A DNA stretch of 64,000 nucleotides. It comes from Syngnathus acus. Lineage: Eukaryota > Chordata > Actinopteri > Syngnathiformes > Syngnathidae. The stretch lies in NCBI RefSeq assembly GCF_901709675.1, contig NC_051108.1:4932631-4996630 (forward strand). The letters are read 5' to 3'. Position numbers and translations under genes: made by a program. Every line of letters begins with the position of its first letter. The stretch's first letter is position 1. The notes under the pieces were generated by a model, which did no database searches, was not told where the DNA came from, and was given only the letters and a program-made list of their open reading frames with translations. This document shows positions 1 through 10,543 of the stretch, piece by piece.

Positions 1-262
1 AAATGTTTTCTAATTAGCAAGGTTATGTATTCAAAATAATTAAGTAAAATAAACACAAATAAACAAGAACATACTATGGTCTTGATGGAGGATTTTTTTA
101 TGTAAAATAATATTTGAAAGCCTTCACACTTACACAATGTTGTAGGAAAGGTTGTCGTGCTGGGACAAACAGTGTCTTCAAAGAAAAAAAATGAACATAA
201 TAAATATAACCCTCAAAACCAAAATTATATTGACATCTATTAAAGTGTTCCATATTGCTTAC

Positions 263-433
263 TGTGCTCATCAACAGATTGGCAATATTGTCCGCCAAGT
301 GGAATGCCCTTGATGCATCCACATGTATTATTTGTGATGCTGTCACATGATCCATGCAGGAGACACTGGTCACATGGCCAGCGATACTGATCCTCACATC
401 TGCACTGGAAATCGCCATTGCTTGGACTGCAAA
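263..433 (-). CDS. ADGRF-like gene, second Cys-rich exon
   Basis: 171 bases, phase 1 at both ends. Acceptor ttatttttag at 434-443, donor GTAAGC reading down from 262. It encodes about 57 residues with motifs CRCEDQYRWPCDQC, NNTCGC and GQYCQS. It is the close paralogue of the exon at 1505-1675 (same length, few differences). The tightly spaced cysteines suggest a small disulphide-bonded extracellular module that follows the SEA-like module. Confidence 0.8.
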
Positions 434-3400
434 CTAAAAATAACAACACTAAAGCTAAAGATCACCTTCATATTTTCTGTTGCAATTACATATTTACAAA
501 TTTCTATGATTTTCATGGGGCCGGACCAAATATTGACTTTGCATAATTTGCAAGGGCTCGTTCAACAACCAATCAGACTGTTATGAAACTTTGTCTAATA
601 TTGTCACTTGAATTATATTGAGTGATTTCGTCACTTTAAATACTGCAATTAGTCAAACCGTCATGTAACAAAAAAAGCTACCGTATTTTCTGGACTATAA
701 GGCGCACCTAATAAAACCTAATATTTTCTCAAAAGCCGCCAGTGCGCCTTATAGTCCGGTGCGCCTTATATATGGACCAAATTCCTAAATTTAAACTGGC
801 CCGAAGCACTGTGTCATGAAATCAATCATAAGTGGCCCGCTGAAGACTATGAATCATGAATCAAAAAGACTATGGATCATTATTTTGTGATTATAAAGTA
901 AATAGCTGCGTCTGAAGTTGAAATAAAAAAGATAAAATGGAGAATGATTTGATTTGGATTAAAAATCTGACATGATGCATTAATGGTGCGCCTTATAGTC
1001 CGGTGCGCCTTATATATATATAAGGACGAAGTTTTAAAATGGGCCATTCATTGAAGGTGCGCCTTATAGTCCGGTGCGCCTTATAGTCCGGAAAATACGG
1101 TAATATATTTCATACCACCTTTAACTGACTTCTCCAAAACGTTTATATTTACCTGTTGTCATGTTGATATCTGAGATTTTTAAGTAGCTGGTGATGCCTA
1201 TGGGATAATTGGTGTTTTTCAGAATGTTTCGGAGAGAGGTTATCACGCTCAATTCTGTGATGTAAAGCTCAACAGAGATGAGGTATTCATGATCAAATGG
1301 AGGAGCTGTAGGGTGAACACAATCAATAATCTTTGTAATTAATTGTTAAACTGTTGTCTTAGCAAATATTGTCGAGTTACTCTTACAAGTTGTTGTGGGA
1401 GATGTTGTTGTTGGAGGACAAGCTGGAAAATCTGTAAAGAACAAGAGAAGTATTCAGATCAAATGTCAACCATTTGTGTTTGTGTATAGTTCAAAACATC
1501 TTACTGTATTGATCGATAGATTGGCAATATTGTCCAAAAGGAGGAATGGCATTAATACATCCACATGTGTTATTTGTGATGTTGTCACATGATCCATGCA
1601 GGAGACACTGGTCACATGACCAACGATACTGATCCTCACATCCGCACTGGAAATCGCCGTTGCTTGGACTGCAAACTAAAAATAAGAACACAAATGCTAA
1701 GGATCACCGTCATATTCTATGTTCCAATTATGTATTTACAAATTTCGATGATCTTCATGGGGCCGGACCCAATATCATTGACCTTGCATAATTTGCTCGG
1801 GCACTTATGAAATGTTGCTTAATATTGTCACTTTAATTATATTGAGTGATATTGTCACTTTAATGACTGTGATACTGTGAATTACTGTAAAACAATTTAG
1901 CTAATTTATTCTATACCAGTAATAACCCGGCTCTCATCTCCCCAAAAAGTTTATATTTACCTGTGGTTATGTTGATATCGGAGATTCTTAAGTTGCTGTT
2001 GATGTCTATTGGATAACTGGTGTTTTTCAGAATGTTTCGGAGAGAGGTTATCGTGCTCAATTCCGTGACGTTAAGCTCAACAGAGATGAGGTATTCATAA
2101 TCAAAAAGAGGCGCTGTAGGGAGAACACAACAATCTTTGTCATCAGTTGTTAATTGTCATCCTAGCAAATATTGTCGAGTTACACTTACAAGTTGTTTTT
2201 GTCGTATTTGTTACAGTTGTTGGTGCTTGGGTTGTTGTAGCATTTGTTACAGTTGTCGATGATTGAATGGTCGTAGTAGTTGTTACAGTGGTTGTTTTTG
2301 GAGTTGTAGTATTTGTTACAGTTGTTGGTGCTTGGGTTGTAGCATTTGTTACAGTTGACGATGATTGAGTTGTCGTAGTAGTTGTTACGGTTGTCGTTTT
2401 TGGAGTTGTAGTATTTGTTACAGTTGTCGGTGATTGCGTTGTCATAGTACTTGTTACAGTTGTTGGTGCTTGGGTTGTTGTAGCATTTGTTACAGTTGTC
2501 AGTGATTGAGTTGTCGTAGTATTTGTTACAGTTGTTGGTGCTTGGGTTGTTGTAGCATTTGTTACAATGGTAGGTGGTCCAGTTGCTGTATATTTTGTTA
2601 CAGTAGTCGTTTCTGGAGTTGGAGTATTTGTTACAGTTGTCGGTGATTGCGTTGTCATATTTGTTACAGTTGTTGGTGCTTGGGTTGTTGTAGCATTTGT
2701 TACAGTCGTCGGTGATTGTGTTGTAGTATTTGTTACAGTTGTTGGTGATTGCGTTGTCATAGTATTTTTTAGAGGTGTTGGTTCTTGGGTTGTTGTAGTA
2801 TGTGTTACAGTTGTTTTTTCAGTTGTAGTGTTTGTTACAGTTGTCGGTGATTGCGTTGTCATAGTATTTTTTGTAGGTGTTGGTTCTTCGATTACTGTAT
2901 TATGTGTTACAGTTGTGGTTTCTGGAGTTGGAGTATTTGTTTCAGTTGTTGGTGATTGCGTTATCATAGTATTTTTTGTAGGCGTTGTTTCTTCGATTGC
3001 TGTAGTATGTGTTACAGTTCTGGTTTCTGGAGTTGGAGTATTTGTTACAGTTGTTGGTGATTGCGTTGTCATAATATCGTTTGTTGTTGCTTGGGTTGTT
3101 TCAGCATTTGTTACAGGAGTTTCTGATGGGAAAGTTGTTTCAGTTGTGCCTGTAAAAAGATTAAGATTATTGTAATAATGTACACACATTTTTTTATGAG
3201 GTTTTCTACTTAGCAAGGTTAAATAATCAAAATAATTAAGTAAAATATAAAGAAAATGAAAAAATATCTTAAATGGGAAAAGCACAATAGAACATATTTA
3301 ACAACACGAGCTCTTACAAGCTGTGATGGAAATAAAGGTCGCTTTAGGATGTTGATAGTGACAAGGTGTGTCAAATGTTAGAAGTTTTATACATTGCTAT

Positions 3401-5955
3401 AAAAGAGTGATTTGATGAATTTCTATGACATAATCAAGCCAGAATGAGGTTTCACCTGTTTTTGGCTAAAAGTAGTGCTCTTCAGGTGGTATACCATTCA
3501 TACACATGCAGGTATCCTTAACTAACTCATCACAGGCTTCAAATGTCTTACAGGTGTCAATTGCTCAAAAATAGTTCTCCTCGTAAAGAAAAAGAGGAAT
3601 TAGAAAATAAAAGTCGGAGAATAGAGAACAGTGTGGAGTAATTTATGACAAAAGGGTGTTTGCACATAGCACAGCTGAGATAGGCAAATAGGCAGGCTGT
3701 GTGCCATCATGATGGAGCGCCTCGGAAAAAGTGAGAGGCCACGGGGAGAGCGCATAAAAATATTATCTACTACAGTCAACATTTTTGAAATGACAGAAAC
3801 AAAAATGTGTCACATAAAGCATTTAAAAGAACTTCAAATCAATGTGTTTAACATTTTCAGATATTTGTTTTGACTCTCTTCATCCCAGATGGAGTTTTAT
3901 TGTATCACCATCCAATGGAAAAAAAATTAAAGCACTTCAGACAAATACCCAAATATGTACCGTATTTTTCGGACTATAAGTCATGTTTCTTTTCATGGTT
4001 TGGGTGGTGGGGGGGGCGACTTATACTGAGGAGCGACTTATGTGTGATTTTTTTCACAAATTTTCCCCAAAAATAAAAAGTGAAACCGCGATAAACGAAC
4101 CACGATGTAGCAAGGGATTACTGTAGTTTGAACTGCAAGTGACGTCAGCGGCGTGGCACGGCGGTTGTTTACGTAAAGGACAAAAAATTCGATCACGGGA
4201 TGACGAAGGGCCCCACGTACTACCGGCATCATTAGCGGCTCTGTTTGTAAGAAGAGTTTGAAGGATTTAATGATTTGGAGTGACACAGAAGGTTTGAAAA
4301 ATGCGATGTATATTCTGGAGCGACTTTTAGTCCGAAGAATACGGTATTGAAATAACATTCATAGTTACTAATGACAACAGCCGCCTTGCACGATAGATAT
4401 AACCAGACAAACTTGAAATAAGACAAGAACGTGACTTGTATAACAGATATAATCTGTTACACTTGCTCCGCTTTGCTCCTCTTGTTTATTTATTTATTTG
4501 TTATTTATTCATCACTCTTATTATTCATTGTTTGTGCCTTCTTGTTTTTGTTTTGTGTTGTTTGCTTGTATGTATGTCGTGTACTATGTCTTGTCACCGT
4601 GGGATAGTGGAAACGTAATTTCGATTTCTTTGTGTGTCTTGGCATGTGAAGAGATTGACAATAAAGCAGACTTTGACTTTGACTTTATCTGACATTGTTA
4701 TCTCAGGCATTCTTCAAAAAAAAAGGGAGCAGCTGAGTCATTATTTTCTTTGTTTCTTTTTCACAAGAGCCTGTTAGTGAAGAACTATTTTATTTTTTTT
4801 ACCCATGGCCAGCAGATGAACTGAATGACCCTGCTTTGGGTATAATATAGCCTGGTCTTGTTTCTTTCACACACAAAAAAAACATTCCAAGACATGATTC
4901 GATTTGTGTGCTTACCTTCAATGAACACATCATTCGTAGAGGTGCCGAGCAGCTCTATAGAGGAAAAGACAAATGCTCTATAAATATACGTACAATCGTT
5001 TGAACCGTAGCATGCTATTTCTCCAAAATATTTAGAAATAATGTCTCACGTCTTTTCTCCCAAATAAGGTGTTGTTCTCCAGAGTGTACCTGATTCTTAA
5101 AAGTAAAAAACAATATTTTTAATTGTATTTCATCCATGTTTGACATTTTCACATCACCTGTAAAACATCATGACTACAATTAAAATACAGTAGTGTTACT
5201 TGAAAACAATAATGTAGTTTATCCCTAAAAAGTGTCTTAATAGTATTGTAAGCCACAGTCACATTATGCAGTTTTTTACATCCACAGGAAAATAGGTACC
5301 GTATTTTCCGGACTATAAGGTGCACCGGACTATAAGGCGCACTTTCAATGAATGGCCCATTTTAAAACTTTGTCCTTATATAAGGCGCATCGGACTATAA
5401 GGCGCACCATTAATGCATCGTGTCAGATTTTTAATCCAAATCAAATCATTCTCCATTTTATCTTTTTTATTTCAACTTCAGACACAACAAATGACTTTAT
5501 AATCACAAAATAATGATCCATAGTCTTTTTGATTCATGATTCATAGTCTTCAGCGGGCCACTTATGATTGATTTCATGACACAATGCTTCGGGCCAGTTT
5601 AAATTTAGGAATTTGGTCCATATATAAGGCGCACCGGACTATAAGGCGCACTGTCGGCTTTTGAGAAAATTTTAGGTTTTTAGATGCGCCTTATCGTCCG
5701 GAAAATACGGTACCCAAAATGTTTAATTCAAGAGCGTCGTCGTTGTGACAACAGAAAGCGCAGCTTCCTGGTTAATGGTTACATCTATGCAAATATGGGG
5801 TAGCTATAATCCAAGGCGAACATAAAGGAAATGCCTTAACATGGACAACCTACCAATGACACCACACTTGACAATTTGATGATGTTTCCTGTTTCCAAAA
5901 TGCACAGCATTGCCAAGAGGAGAACAACCATCAAGCCATTCTTATGTATTGCCAT
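263..5955 (-). CDS. ADGRF-like adhesion GPCR, N-terminal mucin/SEA/Cys-rich part (partial gene)
   Basis: Partial minus-strand gene that continues past position 1. In transcription order I see a signal-peptide exon (5854-5955), probably a tiny exon (4916-4952/4954), a Thr/Pro-rich mucin exon (2190-3149), a SEA-like exon (1961-2113), a Cys-rich exon (1505-1675), a 45-base linker exon (1387-1431), and second SEA-like (1153-1305) and Cys-rich (263-433) exons. The exons from 3149 onward all begin and end in phase 1, so the modules can be duplicated or skipped without frame loss. The Cys-rich module (CEDQYRW..CDQC, then NNTCGCI and GQYCQS) matches my memory of teleost subfamily F adhesion GPCRs, and the position next to TNFRSF21 fits the human ADGRF5/ADGRF1 neighbourhood. 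The seven-helix and GAIN parts are outside the window. A mucin-like membrane protein of another family remains possible, and the exact paralogue cannot be assigned. Confidence 0.72.
434..1152 (-). other. ADGRF-like intron between second SEA-like and Cys-rich exons, MITE-bearing
   Basis: 719-base intron. Its flanks match the paralogous 285-base intron at 1676-1960, for example the shared stretch ttcatggggccggacc at 513-528 and 1754-1769. The difference in length (434 bases) is about the size of the MITE at 681-1100 plus its TA duplication. Confidence 0.8.
681..1100 (-). mobile_element. TA-flanked MITE, family A, copy 1 (reverse orientation)
   Basis: 420-bp non-coding element with terminal inverted repeats CCGTATTTTCYGGACTATAA, flanked by TA on both sides (679-680 and 1101-1102). 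Internal copies of ggactataaggcgcac sit near both ends. It is the same family as 5299-5710, 15910-16321 and 48475-48869, here reversed. The TA target site suggests mobilisation by a Tc1/mariner-superfamily transposase; no transposase frame is present. Confidence 0.85.
1153..1305 (-). CDS. ADGRF-like gene, second SEA-like exon
   Basis: 153 bases, phase 1 at both ends. Acceptor ctacag at 1306-1311, donor GTAAAT from 1152. The translation runs PPFDHEYLISVELYITELS, then SLRNILKNTNYP and KISDINMTT, a strand-helix-strand pattern typical of the short SEA-like modules before the Cys-rich exon in these receptors. It is a paralogue of the exon at 1961-2113. Confidence 0.78.
1387..1431 (-). CDS. ADGRF-like gene, 45-base Thr/Pro linker exon
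   Basis: A 15-codon exon in phase 1 reading NFPACPPTTTSPTTT. Acceptor ctttacag at 1432-1439, donor GTAAGA from 1386. Its 3' flank (1345-1400) resembles that of the large mucin exon (2150-2200), so this looks like the shrunken or unexpanded counterpart of that exon in the second module set. Confidence 0.6.
1505..1675 (-). CDS. ADGRF-like gene, first Cys-rich exon
   Basis: 171 bases, phase 1 at both ends, encoding about 57 residues with CGCEDQYRWSCDQC, NNTCGCINAIPP and GQYCQS. Acceptor ending tttttag just above 1675, donor GTAAGA from 1504. Near-identical in layout to 263-433. Confidence 0.8.
1961..2113 (-). CDS. ADGRF-like gene, first SEA-like exon
   Basis: 153 bases, phase 1 at both ends. 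It reads PLFDYEYLISVELNVTELS, then SLRNILKNTSYPIDI and RISDINITT. Several N-x-T/S sequons suggest an extracellular glycosylated module. Acceptor ctacag at 2114-2119, donor GTAAAT from 1960. Confidence 0.78.
2190..3149 (-). CDS. ADGRF-like gene, Thr/Pro-rich mucin exon
   Basis: A single 960-base exon (320 codons, phase 1 at both ends) made of imperfect repeats around TTVTNTTTTQAPTTVTN with variants TQSPTTVTN and PETTTVTH. Acceptor ctttttacag above 3149, donor GTAAGT from 2189. Thr dominates, Pro and Ser are frequent, and N-x-T sequons recur in most units, as expected for a densely O- and N-glycosylated mucin stalk. The DNA is an imperfect minisatellite, which also leaves a long Val-rich frame open on the other strand; that frame is a shadow. 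Length is probably polymorphic. Confidence 0.8.
3960..4344. mobile_element. TA-flanked MITE, related family with TATAAGTC termini
   Basis: 385-bp element starting ccgtatttttcggactataag and ending in its inverse ccgaagaatacgg, flanked by TA (3958-3959 and 4345-4346). Its interior differs from family A, and it carries an internal piece (about 4081-4126) matching the end of the pogo-like MITE found at 20003 and 45726. Confidence 0.75.
4505..4687 (+). repeat. LINE-like 3' tail, copy 1
   Basis: Contains tgtcttgtcaccgtgggata, then gacaataaagcagactttga, and ends in CTTTGA repeats. The copy at 7823-8025 shares the same blocks. Recurring 3'-end sequence with a short terminal repeat is typical of a 5'-truncated non-LTR retrotransposon; the family name is not assigned. 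Confidence 0.65.
4916..4954 (-). CDS. ADGRF-like gene, possible tiny exon after the signal peptide
   Basis: A short stretch bounded by ctctatag/AG on the 5' side and donor GTAAGC from 4915, reading LLGTSTNDVFIE in the frame that joins both neighbours. The 37-base version (4916-4952) fits the signal exon ending at 5854; the 39-base version fits a signal-exon donor four bases later. Both give a continuous frame into the mucin exon, so the choice is open. Confidence 0.42.
5299..5710 (+). mobile_element. TA-flanked MITE, family A, copy 2
   Basis: 412-bp copy with terminal inverted repeats ccgtattttccggactataa and ccggaaaatacgg, TA at 5297-5298 and 5711-5712. Interior matches copies at 15910 and 48475. 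Confidence 0.87.
5854..5955 (-). CDS. ADGRF-like gene, signal-peptide exon
   Basis: 34 codons from ATG at 5953-5955 to a GTAGGT donor at 5853. The sequence MAIHKNGLMVVLLLAMLCIL has a basic residue, a leucine-rich hydrophobic core and then a polar stretch, as in a cleaved signal peptide. An in-frame ATG lies upstream at 6025-6027, but the inner start gives the more typical signal. The 5' UTR and promoter were not resolved; a MITE lies just downstream in the intron (5299-5710). Confidence 0.55.
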
Positions 5956-7822
5956 TCCTGAGAATTGCAAAAAAATAAATAAAATCAAAACACTAAAAAT
6001 GGAAATACATAAAAATGAAAGCATCATGTAATTAAAATAATCAAGTCTCTATTTTCACATTGGGTCTCTGAAATTCCTGTAAACTTGAACAACCAAATAT
6101 ATCAACCACCAATTTAGTAATTTAGTTGAATTTCCTTGATAATTTATGTTATCAAAAATTGTTGCGTTAAAATTTTTAGGTCACCCAACATTTTTCTCAT
6201 TGTGCAGTAAACTCCCCAAAATAAGACTAGCATGTTAGCAACTAAGGAGCTTTTTCTTTTCTTGTTTTAAACCGCTAAATAATTAACCTCAAGCTTTTTT
6301 TCCTTAATCTCTTTCCTCATTGCTTGTGCGCAACGGACCAGAACGAACTTTTTTCGTCCAGTATAATAATGTATTAATGAGTGACAGTTTTATGGTGTAC
6401 AGCCTGTTTGTAGATTAGAATCCAATTTTTACTTCTTTTCTCGTCTTCAAAGATTTTGGAATAAAACACGGATTGGTTTTAAATGGATACAGTAACTTAT
6501 CATTAGTGGAATGGAATTGGCATGTTTGAAAGTGAACAAAGAAAAGTGTCGTCAAAGTATTTACATAGCGGCGCAGTTTGGCTTTTATGAGAGATATACA
6601 CCAGATATAAATCAATCTGATGTTGCTGATTTATTGTTTCTTTGAATTTAAATAACTTGGATATTTTCGACTTCGGATAAGTCATTGCACATTATTAAAC
6701 ATGACAAACAATATCGGCTTGAATTGTTATCACACTGCGATCAAACCAAATCATTACATTTAAAAAAAAAAAAAAGAATTTCAAAGTCTATTACTGGTCA
6801 AAATTTCAAGAAGGGAACGAAGTATATATAGCATATAATGGTCTATGATGCATCACAGGGCAGAAATAGAGATACGCAACAACTCACACTTACAGTAAGT
6901 ACTTAAGAATCTTTCTAAATAAATTTAAGAGAAGCATTGTTCACCTATAAATGAATCAGGCTTCTTTCATAAATGTGTCCGATTTGTTTTATTTCGCTTA
7001 GTCTACAAAAAACTTGTTTTTATTATTATTATTATCATTATTATTATTTATTTATCTGTTTTTTCAGACAGCCCCCAAACAAATTCTACTGAAATGTAAT
7101 TTGAACACTTATTTTAATTCCAAATACCAAAAATGACATCATGTAACTAACTACTGTACATAAATAATCTAACACAATACCCAAATTTGATATACATAAT
7201 GGGAAACTACAAGATTATGCTCTCAATAATTTCCCATGTGTTATAAAATTGGTCATTCGTATAATCCACTCAATCAGTTACTTAAAAAAAAAAAGACAAA
7301 ACAAATAAGTAGAAAGAAAAAAAAATGACATTAGCGGTATAAGTAATCCGTTTTCTTACCTTGATTCACATTTCATTCCTCTCGTGCTGATGTTGGTGCT
7401 TTTGTCTATATGGTCAGCATATTTCATACTAAAAGCTGACAGCTTGTAAAACCCAACCAGTATACTGAACTATGGGAAACATGCTGCTTCAAATACTTCC
7501 TGAAATTTGTCATCACACACCCACATTTGCACACACACACGCACACACGTGAATGTGACAGCAGTTTTCATTTTTCCTTCCTTGTGTGTATTTTCTATTA
7601 CATGTGTGTGGTGATTCCCTTTCTCTGGAAAAAGAATGACAGAAATGTTTGTACAATTATCAGGTTGTGTCGATAATTACGACAAAGAAAGGATCTAATC
7701 AAATATAAATAATTATACTCAAACAGGTATAATTACATCTTTGGAATGAATAGCCTGCAGCAAAATAATTGACGCACAAAGAAAACAAGGCATCACACAT
7801 ACTTTATACTGTACTATACTTT

Positions 7823-8025
7823 ACTCTTATTTATTCATTGCTCTTGTTTATTTATTGTATGTGCCTTCTTATTTTTACTTTTTGTGTTGTTTACTTGAAT
7901 GTTTTGTCTGTGGACCAATTGGGTGTAATATGTCTTGTCACCGTGGGATAGTAGGAAACGCAATTTCGATCTCTTTGTATGTCTTGACATGTGAAGAAAT
8001 TGACAATAAAGCAGACTTTGACTTT
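7823..8025 (+). repeat. LINE-like 3' tail, copy 2
   Basis: Same blocks as 4505-4687: tgtcttgtcaccgtgggata, gacatgtgaagaaattgac and aataaagcagactttgactt, in the same orientation. Confidence 0.65.
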
Positions 8026-9900
8026 CATGCACACTTTACAATTTCTGTCCATTGTGAATGAAAGACCTCCCAGAGAGCAGCTTAATTCTTTTTGGAGCAA
8101 TGACTTGCAAAGCAACAGTCTTCTCAGGGTCATGAAATAAATATTATATGTGCAAAAAAACTAGTGGAGGCATTAAAAAACATTTCTAATTGAATAACTG
8201 TGGAACTTCATGTCAGATTTATTTGGTGCTCTATATCAAAACAGATTGCATATTTATAACGACATGTTTTTTTTTCAACATTAAATAATAGGTATTACTG
8301 TACAACTGATATTAATTTTTGGGAGGCCGATACCGATTTTTGGCAATATCTGATGAAACCGATAAATATCTATGCATTGGCAATATTGTAACATGATAAT
8401 TTCAATTAATAATATGCACGAGAAGTGCAAATAACTTGTCTCCAATTATTTGGATCATAATTTTAACATAATTAATTAATTACAGTACAGTAAATCAATT
8501 AAATACAGTAATGTGATTATTTAGTTTCTGTTTAGCGCCATCTGCAAATGCAATCAACTTGTCAGTGCTGTTCTATAGATTTTTCCGCCATTCTTGCTGG
8601 TGCTGCCTTGCTTTTTCTTTTTTTTTTGGGGCATATTTTCTTCTTTTATTTTTAAAATAAATTTATTTCAGGCAGCGGTCAACATAAACTAGACAATCAA
8701 AATCTGAAAAGGAGTTAGAAGAAAATAACCTACTTAGTCCCATCACCACACCATTTTAAATAATAAACTTGAAAAACGTATTTAGCCTTCCTGCAAGCTT
8801 TACTGTAACAATCATTAATTTTGCCTTAAACATAGACCAACAATATATTAGTAAATTTAAAAAAATAAAATCAGTGTGATAATCACAGCATCAATCGTAG
8901 TGGGGAGTAAGAATTAAGAGCGAATTTGGTAAGAGACAAAACAGAAACAAATCAAAATCACAAAACAGCACAGTTGTAAGTTGACTAAACTAACTCCAAT
9001 ACCTGGTTAAATAAATGAGCTGCATTTCAAAGGGCAGAGCTGTCTGGTTAAATACCGCAGGGATCAGGTGAAACCAATGAGGGCACCAATAAGGTGTGGC
9101 AAAGCTGAGGCACAAAAGAATTCCCCATAGATTTACTACCTTCAAAATAAAAGGGTGAGCGGGAAATTAAATGGACATGACAGTTAAAATAGGCCCATTA
9201 TCAGAATTTATTAAGCGGCTACATCGGGACAAAGTTGGAAAGTTTATAAATCGTTGTAGCAACAAAAATCTATGATGTGAAATTTGCTTCACGTGTGAAA
9301 CTCTGATATCTATACTCTGATATATATCTGATATCTATAGTTATCTTTGTTTTACTGAGCATGAATGAAAAGAATTTTCACCTCTGTGTCAACTGAAAAG
9401 AAAATATCCCTGTGTTTAAATTGCACAACACCTACCCTGACACCTCTGACAATGCCAACAAAGACACAATAAACCCTGGAGTTTTCTTCCTTTTGGCATT
9501 TCCGTACACGGGCGTAGTTAGATAGGGGCGTTTGTGCCGTCGTGGGAGTGAACACAGGCCAATCGAAGCGGCTGCTCGACTTCTCTTTCAAATCAAAGCA
9601 GGAGAGGCACGCAGTCTAGCAAGCAAAATGGACTCAGGAAAGCTTGAAATCCAAAATAAATGAATAACTATTTATTAAATAACTCAAACAAAGCATAAAC
9701 CCGGCTTATGCAAGTTCAAGACAGATGCGTCTTTTGAATTACAGTATGACAAAGCGTATTTTATTTTCCCGACATGGCCGCCGTATTGGTAACTAGTTAT
9801 TAAAGGACACTCCCTCTACTCTCTTCTCTAAATACACGTCTGTTCTGTGAATTCACAAATGTCTTTTGTTAGAGGTAGTTTTGTGGCCGCAATGGTGTGT

Positions 9901-9962
9901 CTGGCCTTATTGTTGTGTTGTTAACTGGTGTCTGGCCTTATTGTTGTGTTGTTAACTGGTGT
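9901..9962. repeat. 31-bp perfect tandem duplication
   Basis: Two adjacent identical 31-base units (9901-9931 and 9932-9962), each beginning ctggccttattgttgtgttg. Confidence 0.9.
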
Positions 9963-10543
9963 AACCAGAGCCGTTTCCTCACTGGGGCTTTTTAGGTGAG
10001 AACAAAAAGACGTTTACATCATGCAAGACGGAGACAGAACAAAATGAAAGATTGTATGTCAAACATGAATTGGTTCGTTGAACAAACAAAGTGTTTCATA
10101 CATTTCAAACACAATTATGAATACTTTCATTTTTGTGGGGGGAAATCTTGATTTAAATATTAGTTGTGATTTGAATATTTCTTGAGAAACCACAAGGTGG
10201 AGAAAGCAAATTTAAAAAGGACCATCTCAGTGGATTTGATTTCGGTAGCATTAATAAGAAATGAAACCTATCATTGTTTTTCTTTGATATTTGAAAATGT
10301 TATGTTTTAAATATATTTTTTAAATCATAATAGTGAACAAATTGTGATTTGTATGTATTGTTATTTTATATGTTATGGAAATACATTCAATAGTTTTTTT
10401 TTTTTTTAAATCAGGCAGTGTGGAAGAGCTACATTCCTAATTTGGGTCCTGATAAACCGCTTTAAACCATTACATCACATACAATTCTATAAATATTTCC
10501 TTGAAGCAATCACCATACACAATGTTATAACAAATATTGAGCT

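Larger units (their letters stand above)
6028..10543. other. Intergenic region between ADGRF-like gene and TNFRSF21
   Basis: No coding exon that I can support. It holds poly-A and AT-rich low complexity, a CA run (about 7528-7550), a LINE tail (7823-8025), a degenerate stretch with gccgataccgattt (8320-8345) that looks like an old repeat, and a 31-bp tandem duplication (9901-9962). Unsupported 5' UTR exons of the ADGRF-like gene could lie at its left side. Confidence 0.6.

Noticed and set aside
2567-3175. A 202-codon Val/Gly-rich frame on the plus strand
   Set aside because: It is the antisense shadow of the Thr-rich mucin exon; composition follows directly from the repeat.
4436-4692. Leu/Cys-rich short frames
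   Set aside because: They lie in a LINE tail also present at 7823-8025, not in a gene.
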